From SVTX01 sp045542075 (GTDB taxonomy: Bacteria > Bacillota > Clostridia > Oscillospirales > CAG-272): 33,108 bases of DNA. The stretch spans positions 1 to 33,108 of the forward strand of contig JAZQKI010000033.1 in the NCBI GenBank assembly GCA_045542075.1. The letters run 5' to 3'. This document shows, in pieces, positions 15,751 through 24,243 of this stretch (within the stretch, counting starts at the first letter, position 1; every line of letters starts with the position of its first letter). The notes beneath the pieces are model-generated. The model worked only from the letters and a program-made list of their open reading frames with translations, made no database searches and was not told the DNA's origin. The translations under genes and the position numbers were made by a program.

Positions 15751-17800
15751 ATATTCTTCTTATCTGTCCGTCAGCGGCAAGCTGGTTTTTATAACGTCTT
15801 ATGATGTCGTTAACCTCTTGTGCGCTCTCGGTGGTGAACATAAATACCTGATTTGTAATTTTTGCTTTCACAAGGTCAGACTGCTTGTCCGCCATATACG
15901 TGGGCGAACTGTTATATATCACATTTCTGTGCTGCCACTCGCGGATCACTGGGAAATTAAATCCGCGGCGGTCTTTTATCTCGATGTGCTTTATGTTTTC
16001 ACCGCGCTCACGGCAGCTCATATATTTGTCACAATTCTCGCACCCATACAGATCGCGGATGACACATTTTTCAAGCGTCATAAGCGGGAGTCTGCCGTAG
16101 ACTATTGCCGACACATCACCGCGAATATCGCGTATCTGGGGCAGAGTCAGCTCGGGAGATAGGGTTATATTTGAAACTCCAAGATCTTCAATAAAGGCGA
16201 CGGAGTGACTGTTTGTGACGTTGAATCTGAAATCCCCGAAAATTTCAAGTCCTTTGTTTTCAAGCAGGGATATGTTGCCAATATTGCCAACCATAGCGCA
16301 GGACGCGCCCTGTTCTATCGCTTTATCTATCAGCTTTTCAATCAACGCTTTTTCAGAGTCGAATATGACGGGAGGCATAATAAAGCCGTCGGCACGGCTA
16401 TCATATCTCTCAAGCGGCAAAAATGTTTTGCCAAAATACTCCCTTGCCATGTCCGTTATCTGTGACGCGAACAAAAATCTGCCGATTTTTTGAGTTTTGC
16501 GATTGTTTTCGGACAAAGACAGGTCTGCTTTTTGAAGCGCGGGTATATGCTTGTCTGTTAATGCCGAGATGAGCTTTTCAACTGCCGCGCGTCGAAGACT
16601 GTTGAGTCTTGAGATCGGGAGCATCAAACCCTCGTCAAGCGAAATTACAATGTCCTCGGTGACAAACGGGGTATCTCCGAGCTTTGAGATGCTTCTGCGG
16701 ATGCTTTCCTTGTCAAGAGGGGCGTTTATTGCCTGCATGGGAATGTCTCCCTCTGCCGCGACGGTGATATTTTTATAGTTCAATGTCAATGTGCAGGGGG
16801 TATTTGCTTTCAGGCTCACCGACATCTGTATCGGTAGCTTGCGGGTGATTTTGGTGAATTTATCTGTTGTGAGGGACGCTTCCTTGTCGGACTGCGAGCG
16901 GACTCCCAGCATTTTTTTGTTTATATTTCTCGTGAAATATCCGTCGGTAAAGCCACCGCGCGAGAATATGTCGGCGAGACGCTGCATTTCCTGCGGGGTT
17001 GCGTTTCTTTGCTCGTCAAGCAGAGTTCGCCAGATCGACGTGACTCCGCGCACGTATTCGGGGGACTTCATTCTGCCCTCGATCTTGAGCGAGTGCACGC
17101 CCGAGTCGAGAATTTTCGTCACGTGCGGGGCGAGGGACAAATCCTTGAGCGATAAGGGATAGCCATTACCTGTCGAGCAGCCCGAGCAGGAGTAGGGCAG
17201 ACGGCACGGCTGAGCGCAGAGGCCGCGATTTCCGCTTCTGCCGCCGACTATTGAGGAGAACAGGCATTGACCTGAGTGGGATACGCAAAGCGCGCCGTGC
17301 GTAAAAATTTCAACCTCAAGGGGATTTTCCGACACGAGTGTTTTAATATCCTCAAACGACAGCTCTCGCGCGGGAACGAGTCGGGAGAATCCCATTTTTT
17401 GAAGGGCTATGCCTGCCGACGCGTTGTGCGCGGACATCTGTGTGCTCGCATGAAGCTCCATCTCGGGCATATGGGCGCATAGAAGTCTTGCCGCACCTAA
17501 ATCCGCCACGATAAAGGCGTCAATGCCGCAATCCGCCATCTCCTCGGCGCAAGCCAAAAAGCCCTCCTTTTCCTTATCAAAAAGCAGGGTGTTAAGCGTG
17601 GTATATACCTTAACTCCGTAGGTGTGTGCGAGACGCACGCAGTCGGACAGCTCCTCGCGGGTGAAATTTTTTGCGTTTATTCGGGCATTAAAAGAGGTGC
17701 CGCCCAAATAAATTGCGTCGGCACCTCCGTCAACAGCCGCAAAAAAGGCGTCCTTTGAGCCTGCGGGGCTTAACAATTCGGGAAGAGATTTACTTTTCAT
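15749..17800 (-). CDS. U32 family peptidase-like protein
   Basis: A 683-residue member of the U32 (collagenase-like) family with the extra C-terminal region seen in long members. N-terminal barrel segments are LLSPAGSKDAFFAAVDGGADAIY, YLGGTSFNARINAKNF, and ADLGAARLLCAHMPEMELHASTQMS. The U32 signature EIFTHGALCVSHSGQC lies near residues 163-178 and is followed by conserved cysteines in NRGLCAQPCRLPYSC, likely an iron-sulfur site. A second Cys pattern CENCDKYMSC lies near the end. Several U32 proteins are now known to act in rRNA or tRNA hydroxylation or ubiquinone synthesis rather than proteolysis; the RlhA-type role is possible here but not shown. It lies 50 bases after zapA on the same strand and is probably co-transcribed. 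Confidence 0.9.
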   Translation of the reverse strand: MKSKSLPELLSPAGSKDAFFAAVDGGADAIYLGGTSFNARINAKNFTREELSDCVRLAHTYGVKVYTTLNTLLFDKEKEGFLACAEEMADCGIDAFIVADLGAARLLCAHMPEMELHASTQMSAHNASAGIALQKMGFSRLVPARELSFEDIKTLVSENPLEVEIFTHGALCVSHSGQCLFSSIVGGRSGNRGLCAQPCRLPYSCSGCSTGNGYPLSLKDLSLAPHVTKILDSGVHSLKIEGRMKSPEYVRGVTSIWRTLLDEQRNATPQEMQRLADIFSRGGFTDGYFTRNINKKMLGVRSQSDKEASLTTDKFTKITRKLPIQMSVSLKANTPCTLTLNYKNITVAAEGDIPMQAINAPLDKESIRRSISKLGDTPFVTEDIVISLDEGLMLPISRLNSLRRAAVEKLISALTDKHIPALQKADLSLSENNRKTQKIGRFLFASQITDMAREYFGKTFLPLERYDSRADGFIMPPVIFDSEKALIEKLIDKAIEQGASCAMVGNIGNISLLENKGLEIFGDFRFNVTNSHSVAFIEDLGVSNITLSPELTLPQIRDIRGDVSAIVYGRLPLMTLEKCVIRDLYGCENCDKYMSCRERGENIKHIEIKDRRGFNFPVIREWQHRNVIYNSSPTYMADKQSDLVKAKITNQVFMFTTESAQEVNDIIRRYKNQLAADGQIRRI

Positions 17801-17850
17801 TCCAAAAAGAGAGCCTTTCTGTTTTCGTGTTTTATGTAGTGTAAAAATTA

Positions 17851-18342
17851 TCAGATGTCTGTGAACGTAAGCATATCAAACATCTCACCTACACGGCTTC
17901 TGGACTTTGCTCCGTTGTTTTCCGCGGGCGCGGGCTCTTCCTCTGCGGGCTTGCTCTCTGCCGCGGGCTCGTGCTTGAACATTGAGCCGTTAAACATAAG
18001 TCTCTTGTTTTCTGCCTGAAGTCTTGCGCATTCCTTCTCGGTCTTTTCAATATTCTTCTCAAGAAGCGCGAGCTTTTCCTCAAGAACGGCGTTTCTTTCC
18101 TTGGCATCGTCAAGGTCTGAAATTACCTCCTGGAGGGCTTCCTTCATCTGGAGCTTATCCCCGCAAAGATCGAGAGCGCAGAGCAAGGTGGCCTCTATCT
18201 TGGAGCAGGTCTGGCTCTTGAGGAGAATGGAACGGATACGTCTGTCAAGTATGCCGACGACCTTCTCAACATCCTCGGAGGGAGCCTCGGAAACAACGCT
18301 GAGCTCCATATCTGCTATAGTGATTGTGTACTTCTGCTTCAT
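17851..18342 (-). CDS. zapA: Cell division protein ZapA
   Basis: Cytosolic FtsZ-bundling protein of the division ring. The N-terminal domain (about residues 1-70: KYTITIADMELSVVSEAPSEDVEKVVGILDRRIR) fits ZapA, followed by a coiled coil (about 70-118, rich in E, K and L). The remaining tail (about 120-163) is acidic and Ala/Pro/Glu-rich and ends in RVGEMFDMLTFTDI, which makes the protein longer than the usual ZapA of about 90-130 residues. AAGGAAGG precedes the ATG. The U32 gene follows on the same strand, a pairing I recall from other Clostridia; proB is divergent. Confidence 0.88.
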   Translation of the reverse strand: MKQKYTITIADMELSVVSEAPSEDVEKVVGILDRRIRSILLKSQTCSKIEATLLCALDLCGDKLQMKEALQEVISDLDDAKERNAVLEEKLALLEKNIEKTEKECARLQAENKRLMFNGSMFKHEPAAESKPAEEEPAPAENNGAKSRSRVGEMFDMLTFTDI

Positions 18343-18411
18343 ACAAACCGCCTTCCTTGCCGCATACGCGGCTATAAATTACTTATTTTATACGTGTTTT
18401 CAAAAATTTAC

Positions 18412-18440
18412 TTGCAAAACCATATTAACTGTTGTATAAT
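18412..18440 (+). promoter_or_regulatory. Sigma-A promoter of proB, possibly sharing a -35 with zapA
   Basis: TTGCAA (18412-18417) and perfect TATAAT (18435-18440), 17-base spacer, point towards proB. TTGCAA is its own reverse complement, and on the minus strand TATAAA (18392-18387) lies 19 bases away towards zapA, so one hexamer may serve both directions. The zapA side is weaker. Confidence 0.7.
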
Positions 18441-18533
18441 TAAAATGGTATATTGCTTTAATTATATTATAATACAAAATTGTGAATTTTGAAAGAGCTT
18501 TTGCAAATTTTTTTTAGGAAAGTGAAAAAAATT

Positions 18534-19325
18534 ATGAGTATTTTTGCTGAAAATAAAAAAATAGTGATAAAGGTAGGCTCATCAACTCTCATGCACAGCA
18601 CGGGAAGGCTGAATCTTCGCCGCATAGAGCTGCTTGTAAAGACGCTCTCCGATCTGAAAAATTCGGGTAAGGAAATAATACTCGTGTCCTCGGGAGCGGT
18701 CAGCGCGGGAATTTCCAAGGCGGGGCTCGGACACAGACCTTATTCGCTTGAGGAAAAGCAGGCGATGGCGTCTATAGGACAGAGCGAGCTTATGAAAATA
18801 TACGACAGATTTTTCTCGGACTACGGTCATACTGTGGCTCAGATACTTATGACGCGTGACGTTGTGGATATGGAAAACAGGCGAATTGCCGCACAAAATA
18901 CATTCAATACGTTGCTGAGAATGGGGTGCATCCCGATAGTAAACGAGAATGATGCCGTGTCTACCGACGAGCTTGGGCAGTTTGGCGGAAATGACATTCT
19001 GTCAGCGCACGTTGCAAGACTCACGGGAGCGGATCTGCTTATAAATCTTTCGGACATAGACGGACTTTTTGACAGCGACCCGAGAAGCAATCCCGACGCA
19101 AAGCTTATAGAACGGGTTGATGATATTGAGAAATACAAGAGCTGCGCAGGCGGAGCGGGAACTGATGCGGGTACAGGCGGAATGGGCGCAAAGCTCGTCG
19201 CGGCGGAAATGGTTACGAGCGCGGGAATACCTATGTTCATAACCAATGGAGAGCGCCCCGAGATATTGTATGACGTACTTGAGGGCTGCGCGCGCGGAAC
19301 GTATTTTGCGGCAAAAAATAAGTGA
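18534..19325 (+). CDS. proB: Glutamate 5-kinase
   Basis: Phosphorylates glutamate to glutamyl-5-phosphate, the first step of proline synthesis. The 263-residue product is an amino-acid-kinase fold: KKIVIKVGSSTL at the N-terminus, EIILVSSGAVSAG, CIPIVNENDAVS, and the nucleotide-side GGMGAKLVAAEMV. It ends after the kinase domain and lacks the C-terminal PUA domain of the 367-residue E. coli enzyme; short forms are known. AGGAAAG lies 11 bases before the ATG at 18534. The next step enzyme ProA is not adjacent; the Sel1-repeat gene follows after 30 bases. Confidence 0.95.
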   Translation: MSIFAENKKIVIKVGSSTLMHSTGRLNLRRIELLVKTLSDLKNSGKEIILVSSGAVSAGISKAGLGHRPYSLEEKQAMASIGQSELMKIYDRFFSDYGHTVAQILMTRDVVDMENRRIAAQNTFNTLLRMGCIPIVNENDAVSTDELGQFGGNDILSAHVARLTGADLLINLSDIDGLFDSDPRSNPDAKLIERVDDIEKYKSCAGGAGTDAGTGGMGAKLVAAEMVTSAGIPMFITNGERPEILYDVLEGCARGTYFAAKNK

Positions 19326-19355
19326 ATTTTATTAACTTGGGAGAGGAGGGCTGAA

Positions 19356-22300
19356 ATGACGGAGAAGTTGTTGGACACGTCAGACGTGTCAGAAAAGGAG
19401 CAAAAGGCAAATGAACGGGAAGAAATTCCGGAGCAGGATGGACAGTCGGATATGTCCGTCGGTACGAAAAACAGAGAAAATAAGCTTTGCGAAGAGTATA
19501 TACACATAGGCGCCGACTGTGACGAGCCCTTTCTTGAGATTTTCAGAAGATACGGATTTTCCTACGTTTCATTTGGTCGTGGCGATAACCTGTCCGAGCT
19601 TCATGAGAGTATGCTCGGAGCGAGAATTGCGGTGATATTTGAGTCGCAGGATATCGTCGACGGTAACAGGAGCATGGCATATCAGGTGCGCGAGGCGTTG
19701 GCGTGCAAAAAGCGTGTCATAATAATATGCAAAAAGGAATTTACGGATTTTGCGAGAAAATTTGAGGGTGAGGATGGCATTACCGTTATAAAGAGCGGTT
19801 CGGCGGCAGAGATGCTTCATCTGCTTTTTGTGGAGCATTTGTGCAGAATTCCCGAGATATACAGTGATGCGGACTGCCTCAGAGATATATACGGCGATAT
19901 AATTCATCACGCTATCGACGCGTGGAGGGATGTTGCGGCATCCGAAAAGTATCTGGCGGACAGATATTCTGAGGGAGAGCTTTTGCCTATGCTTTCAAAG
20001 CAGGTCGTGTTCTGGTACACCAGGGCAAAGGAAAACGGAAGCCTGCGTGCTATAGTCGCGCTTGGAGACTGCTATTTTTCGGGTAACGGATGTCCCGAAA
20101 ACAAGAAAAAAGCATACGAGCTATATACCGAGGCGGCAGATCAAAACACCCCCGAGGGAATTTTCAAGGTTGGAAAATGTAAGCTTTACGGTGAGGGCTG
20201 TGAGGAGGATTGCGATGAAGCATACGAGTGCTTCCGCAGAGCCGCGTCACTGAAGCGAGATTATCCCGAGGCGGAATATTACATAGGACTTTGCCTGCGT
20301 GACGGATTGGGCACAGACGTCTCCGCGGGAGAGGCAAAGGCTCACTTTTTGAGAAGCGCCAAGGGAAATAACGTAGATGCGTTTATCGCGCTCGGAGGTC
20401 TGTTTTCCGATGCGTCGACCGACGATTATAATCCTACGCTGGCTTTTGAGTATTACGGCAGGGCGGCTGCTCGGGGCAATATTGACGGTCTTTACAACAG
20501 AGGCCTTATGCTGTCCCAGGGAGTAGGCTGTGAGAAAAATTCTCTTGCGGCTCGCGAGTGCTTTGAGCGCGGAGCGGAGCAGAGGGATATGAGATGTCTT
20601 TGCTCGCTCGGAATATGCTACGAATACGGCATAGGATGTGACATTGATTATGAGCGCGCGGTGGATTGCTATTCACGTGCGGCAGACAGGGCGTATGCGC
20701 CTGCGGTGAACAACCTCGGAGGCTGTTATTATTACGGTCACGGCGTTGCCCGCGACAGAAAAAAGGCGCTTGAGCTTTTTGAGAGAGCGGCTTTGTTTGG
20801 GGATGCCAACGCGATGACCAGACTCGGACTTTGCTACGAGTCGGGAGTTGATTGCGACAAGGATATAAAAAAGGCATTTGGATATTTTCAGCGCGCGGCG
20901 CAACATAATAACGCCATTGCGGCGTATAAGACCGCGCTTTGCTATGAGAGTGGAATTGGGGTTGACGTAGACTTCAAAAAGGCGTTTTCAAGCTTCGAGC
21001 TTGCCGCGTCTCTCGGACACACGCAGGCTATGTGGCACGCGGCTAACTACCTCTCCGACGGGGTGGGTACTCAGCGGGACTTCTGGGCTGCATTCAAGTG
21101 GTATTCGAGAGGAGCAGAGGCGGGACATGCCGACTGCTATCTGCAAATGGCGCATTTTTCCTTCAAGGGAGTTGGCACGGTCAAGAATTATTCCAAGGCG
21201 TTTTTCTGCTATAACAAGGCATTTGAGCTTGGGGCGGACAGACGGGAGACTGCCATCCGTATAGGTGTGTGCTATTTGCGCGGACTCGGCGTAAAGGAAA
21301 GCAGAGCGCAGGCTCTGGAGTGGTTCAAGAAAGCGGCGGCGGCAGGCTCGACAGACGGAATATTCCTCTGCGGCGAAAGCTATTTCTTTGGTTCGGGCTG
21401 CGAGCAGGACTACAAAATGGCGTCGCAGTATTACACCCTTGCGGCAAGGGAGGAGCATACGAGAGCTACGGTCGCGCTTGCGATGTGCTATGAAAAGGGA
21501 CTTGGTGTGCCTCAAAGCAACAAAAAAGCGGCTATACTTTACAAGCGTGCCTCAAGCTGTGAAAATGCGGAGGCAAATTTCAGGCTTGCAAGTCTGATAT
21601 ATGAAAGCGGCGGATCGGAGGATGACGTGAAATCCTTACTGTTCCGCGCGTCGAACAAGGGGCATGCCCTTGCAACACTTCTGCTTGGCGAGCTTTATGA
21701 GCAGGGACTCGGTATGCCGCAGAATTTTGACAAGGCGGCAGAGAAATATCTCGGCGCGATCGCGCTTGGAATGGCAAGGCAGAAGACACTGCTGTTCTCT
21801 ATGCCCGAGCGTGACAAGGAGAACAGAGAAGCTGTGCGTTCGGCGTCGGTTGAGGCGACCTATAAGCTTGGGCTTCTGCGCGGAAGACACTCGCGGTCCG
21901 TGGGAGACTATACCCGTGCGTTTGAATATATTGCGGGAGCGGCGGCGACAGGCTCGGCAGAGGCTCAGCAGGAAATAGCGAAAATTTATGCGTCGGGAGG
22001 AGATCTCCAGTCTTATTTCAAATCGGAAAAGCAGGCAGACCAGCCGACCTCCGCGGAAATCGGAGACGCGATGAATAAGCTTGGAGACACCTGGTATGAG
22101 GGCAAGCCCTTGCTCCAGAAGAATGACCGTGCGGCAATAAAATGCTATCGCATCGCGGCGGAGCTTGGCAATTCAAACGCGGCGTACAGCCTCGGATGGT
22201 GCCTCAGACACGGTGTAGGAGCGGCTGTCAATGACGTTGAAGCGGCAAAATGGCTCAAGAAGGCTGCGGACCTTGGCAATGCTCATGCGGCGTATAGCTA

Positions 22301-22436
22301 TGGACTTTGCTGTGAGGAGGGCAGCGGTATGGAGCTTCCCAATATGCGCGAGGCGGCAACTTATTACAGAAAAGCCGCGGCGGCAGGACACACCGAGGCA
22401 AGAAAGCGTCATATCAGAATATTAGGAAAGCGTTGA
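19356..22436 (+). CDS. Large Sel1-repeat protein with a possible TIR-like N-terminal domain
   Basis: The 1026-residue product has no signal peptide or clear membrane segment. Residues about 1-45 are acidic and low in complexity. Residues about 47-150 look like an alternating alpha/beta domain; GARIAVIFESQDI, then AYQVREALACKKRVIIICK, resembles the back half of a TIR domain, with E113 where a TIR NADase glutamate would sit. This is pattern-based inference. From about residue 218 to the end there are about 20 Sel1-type repeats of 36 residues or so (for example LGICYEYGIGC, LGGCYYYGHGV, LGLCYESGVDC), several degenerate, with many cysteines at the third conserved position. Sel1 arrays are protein-binding scaffolds. 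GAGGAGGG precedes the ATG. It follows proB by 30 bases, so it shares that transcript. Confidence 0.88.
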   Translation: MTEKLLDTSDVSEKEQKANEREEIPEQDGQSDMSVGTKNRENKLCEEYIHIGADCDEPFLEIFRRYGFSYVSFGRGDNLSELHESMLGARIAVIFESQDIVDGNRSMAYQVREALACKKRVIIICKKEFTDFARKFEGEDGITVIKSGSAAEMLHLLFVEHLCRIPEIYSDADCLRDIYGDIIHHAIDAWRDVAASEKYLADRYSEGELLPMLSKQVVFWYTRAKENGSLRAIVALGDCYFSGNGCPENKKKAYELYTEAADQNTPEGIFKVGKCKLYGEGCEEDCDEAYECFRRAASLKRDYPEAEYYIGLCLRDGLGTDVSAGEAKAHFLRSAKGNNVDAFIALGGLFSDASTDDYNPTLAFEYYGRAAARGNIDGLYNRGLMLSQGVGCEKNSLAARECFERGAEQRDMRCLCSLGICYEYGIGCDIDYERAVDCYSRAADRAYAPAVNNLGGCYYYGHGVARDRKKALELFERAALFGDANAMTRLGLCYESGVDCDKDIKKAFGYFQRAAQHNNAIAAYKTALCYESGIGVDVDFKKAFSSFELAASLGHTQAMWHAANYLSDGVGTQRDFWAAFKWYSRGAEAGHADCYLQMAHFSFKGVGTVKNYSKAFFCYNKAFELGADRRETAIRIGVCYLRGLGVKESRAQALEWFKKAAAAGSTDGIFLCGESYFFGSGCEQDYKMASQYYTLAAREEHTRATVALAMCYEKGLGVPQSNKKAAILYKRASSCENAEANFRLASLIYESGGSEDDVKSLLFRASNKGHALATLLLGELYEQGLGMPQNFDKAAEKYLGAIALGMARQKTLLFSMPERDKENREAVRSASVEATYKLGLLRGRHSRSVGDYTRAFEYIAGAAATGSAEAQQEIAKIYASGGDLQSYFKSEKQADQPTSAEIGDAMNKLGDTWYEGKPLLQKNDRAAIKCYRIAAELGNSNAAYSLGWCLRHGVGAAVNDVEAAKWLKKAADLGNAHAAYSYGLCCEEGSGMELPNMREAATYYRKAAAAGHTEARKRHIRILGKR

Positions 22437-22445
22437 TCTTTGCTA

Positions 22446-22474
22446 TTGACAAGCAAAAAAATATATGATATAAT
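22446..22474 (+). promoter_or_regulatory. Consensus promoter of the tyrS T-box transcript
   Basis: TTGACA (22446-22451) and TATAAT (22469-22474) with a 17-base spacer: every base matches the consensus. It begins nine bases after the stop of the Sel1-repeat gene, with no terminator between, so read-through from proB is also possible. Confidence 0.92.
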
Positions 22475-22481
22475 CATACAG

Positions 22482-22763
22482 TAAAAAAACAAAAGGCTGT
22501 GAAAAGAGCAAGTAATAAAGGGGTAGCGATACAGAAAGTTGTCGGTTGATGCGAGACAAACGCGAGTCTTTATGAATACGTCTTTGAGCTTCATACCGAA
22601 CACCGCGCAAAAGACCGCGCCGTAAAGTAGGCTATGACGGTAGCTCCCGTTACAGAGCAGTGCCGATGATATCGGCAGATGAGTCCCTGATGGTAATGTC
22701 GGGGAGAATCAAGGTGGTACCGCGATCATTCGCCCTTGCATAGTTTCTATGCAAGGGCTTTTT
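22482..22763 (+). ncRNA. T-box leader riboswitch, tyrosine specific
   Basis: Senses uncharged tRNA-Tyr and then allows transcription into tyrS. The conserved T-box core AAGGTGGTACCGCG is at 22711-22724. In Stem I the distal part shows AGAAAGTTGTCGGTTGATGC (22529-22548), and the specifier region GAATACGTCTTTGAGC places codon TAC (Tyr) at 22577-22579 followed by a purine, as the family requires. The leader ends in the intrinsic terminator listed separately. The specifier codon agrees with the downstream gene. Confidence 0.93.
22732..22763 (+). terminator. T-box terminator before tyrS
   Basis: GCCCTTGCATAG (22732-22743) pairs perfectly with CTATGCAAGGGC (22747-22758), followed by TTTTT. It competes with the antiterminator formed around 22711-22724 when uncharged tRNA is bound. 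Confidence 0.92.
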
Positions 22764-22795
22764 ATATTTTATAAACAAATGAAAGGAAAAATAAA

Positions 22796-24019
22796 ATGGC
22801 AATGAAAATTTATGACGAGCTCGTTGCGCGTGGACTTATCGCGCAGGTGACAAACGAGGAAGAGATCAAAAATATGATCAACGAAGGCAAGGCGACCTTC
22901 TACATCGGATTTGACCCCACGGCAGACTCTCTGCACGTAGGTCACTTTATGGCGCTCTGCCTTATGAAGAGACTTCAGATGGCAGGAAACAGACCTATCG
23001 TTCTTATAGGAGGCGGTACGGCAATGGTCGGCGACCCCTCGGGCAGAACGGACATGCGCCAGATGATGACAAAGGAGACGATAGCTCACAACTGCGAGTG
23101 CTTTTACAAGCAGATGAGCCGATTCATTGAGTTTGGCGAGGACAAGGCGATTATGGTAAACAACGCTGATTGGCTTCTCGACCTGAACTACGTTGAGGTT
23201 CTCCGTGAGGTTGGCGCGTGCTTTTCGGTAAACAGAATGCTCTCTGCCGAGTGCTACAAGCAGAGAATGGAGAAGGGCCTTTCCTTCCTTGAATTCAACT
23301 ACATGATAATGCAGTCCTACGACTTCTACCATCTTTTCAAGACCTACGGCTGTAATATGCAGTTTGGCGGCGATGACCAGTGGTCTAATATGCTGGGCGG
23401 TACTGAGCTTATCAGACGTAAATTGGGCAAGGACGCTCACGCTATGACTATCACGCTCCTTCTCAATTCCGAGGGCAAGAAGATGGGTAAGACACAGTCG
23501 GGCGCAGTTTGGCTCGACCCGGAAAAGACCTCTCCCTACGAGTTTTACCAGTACTGGAGAAACGTGGGCGATGCGGACGTTCTTAAGTGTATCAGAATGC
23601 TCACATTCCTTCCTGTCGAGCAGATAAACGAAATGGACGCCTGGGAGGGCTCGCAGCTTAACCGCGCTAAAGAAATTCTTGCATACGAGCTTACAAAGCT
23701 GGTACATGGTGAGGAGGAAGCGGAAAAGGCTCAGGCATCCGCAAAGGCACTCTTTGGAGCAGGCCCCGGAGCAGACGTTCCCACCGCAACTCTTACCGAT
23801 GAGGACTTTGTCGACGGAGCTGTTGACATTCTCACAATGCTTGTCAAGAGCGGACTTGTAAAATCCAAGTCCGAGGCAAGACAGGCAGTACAGCAGGGCG
23901 GAGTTTCTGTTGAGGGCGAGAAGGTCGCGGACATCAGAGCAAGCTTTACGCGCGAGCAGGTAGCAGGCGGATTGCTTCTTAAGAAGGGTAAAAAGTCCTT
24001 TATGAAGATTGTTTGCTGA
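22796..24019 (+). CDS. tyrS: Tyrosyl-tRNA synthetase
   Basis: Class I synthetase that charges tRNA-Tyr. The 407-residue product carries the HIGH-type motif HVGH at residues 47-50, YIGFDPTADSLH before it, the tyrosine-pocket region YMIMQSYDF, GGDDQWSNML, and the KMSKS-type motif KMGKT at 229-233. The C-terminal S4 RNA-binding domain is visible (VKSGLVKSKSEARQAVQQGGVSVEG). Length is typical. GAAAGGA precedes the ATG. Expression is controlled by the T-box immediately upstream, and the transcript ends at 24097-24136. Confidence 0.97.
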   Translation: MAMKIYDELVARGLIAQVTNEEEIKNMINEGKATFYIGFDPTADSLHVGHFMALCLMKRLQMAGNRPIVLIGGGTAMVGDPSGRTDMRQMMTKETIAHNCECFYKQMSRFIEFGEDKAIMVNNADWLLDLNYVEVLREVGACFSVNRMLSAECYKQRMEKGLSFLEFNYMIMQSYDFYHLFKTYGCNMQFGGDDQWSNMLGGTELIRRKLGKDAHAMTITLLLNSEGKKMGKTQSGAVWLDPEKTSPYEFYQYWRNVGDADVLKCIRMLTFLPVEQINEMDAWEGSQLNRAKEILAYELTKLVHGEEEAEKAQASAKALFGAGPGADVPTATLTDEDFVDGAVDILTMLVKSGLVKSKSEARQAVQQGGVSVEGEKVADIRASFTREQVAGGLLLKKGKKSFMKIVC

Positions 24020-24096
24020 TATTGCAAGCAAGCTGCAAAACTGTCAAAAGTGACAAAATATCAGGACAAAATCAATATAATTTCGTCCTAACAAAT

Positions 24097-24136
24097 AAAA
24101 GGGTTTTCCACAGAAAAAGCTGTGGAAAACCCTTTT
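24097..24136. terminator. Terminator of tyrS (contains two TTTTCCACA motifs)
   Basis: AAAAGGGTTTTCCACAG (24097-24113) pairs perfectly with CTGTGGAAAACCCTTTT (24120-24136). Symmetric A and T runs make it usable from both sides, so it may also end holA. Each arm contains the nonamer TTTTCCACA. Confidence 0.8.
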
Positions 24137-24213
24137 GCGTTGTTAAAATGTGGTCAAAATCCTTTGTTTTGCGGACAAGTAGCTGTGGAAAATCCTGTGG
24201 AAAGTGTGGAAAA
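24104..24213. repeat. Cluster of five TTTTCCACA-type (DnaA-box-like) nonamers
   Basis: TTTTCCACA on the plus strand at 24104-24112 and its complement TGTGGAAAA at 24121-24129, 24184-24192 and 24205-24213, with a one-base variant TGTGGAAAG at 24196-24204. TTTTCCACA differs from the common DnaA box TTATCCACA at one base and is used as a box in some phyla. The first two sites double as the tyrS terminator arms. The region lies between tyrS and the 3' end of holA; no gene is supported in it. Confidence 0.5.
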
Positions 24214-24243
24214 CCCTATTTTTACCAATTTTGTGATTTTTCA

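Noticed and set aside
22769..24031. 420-codon open frame on the minus strand across tyrS
   Set aside because: It is the exact antisense of a clear TyrRS gene, has no family resemblance or ribosome site, and such long antisense frames follow from the codon bias of the real gene.
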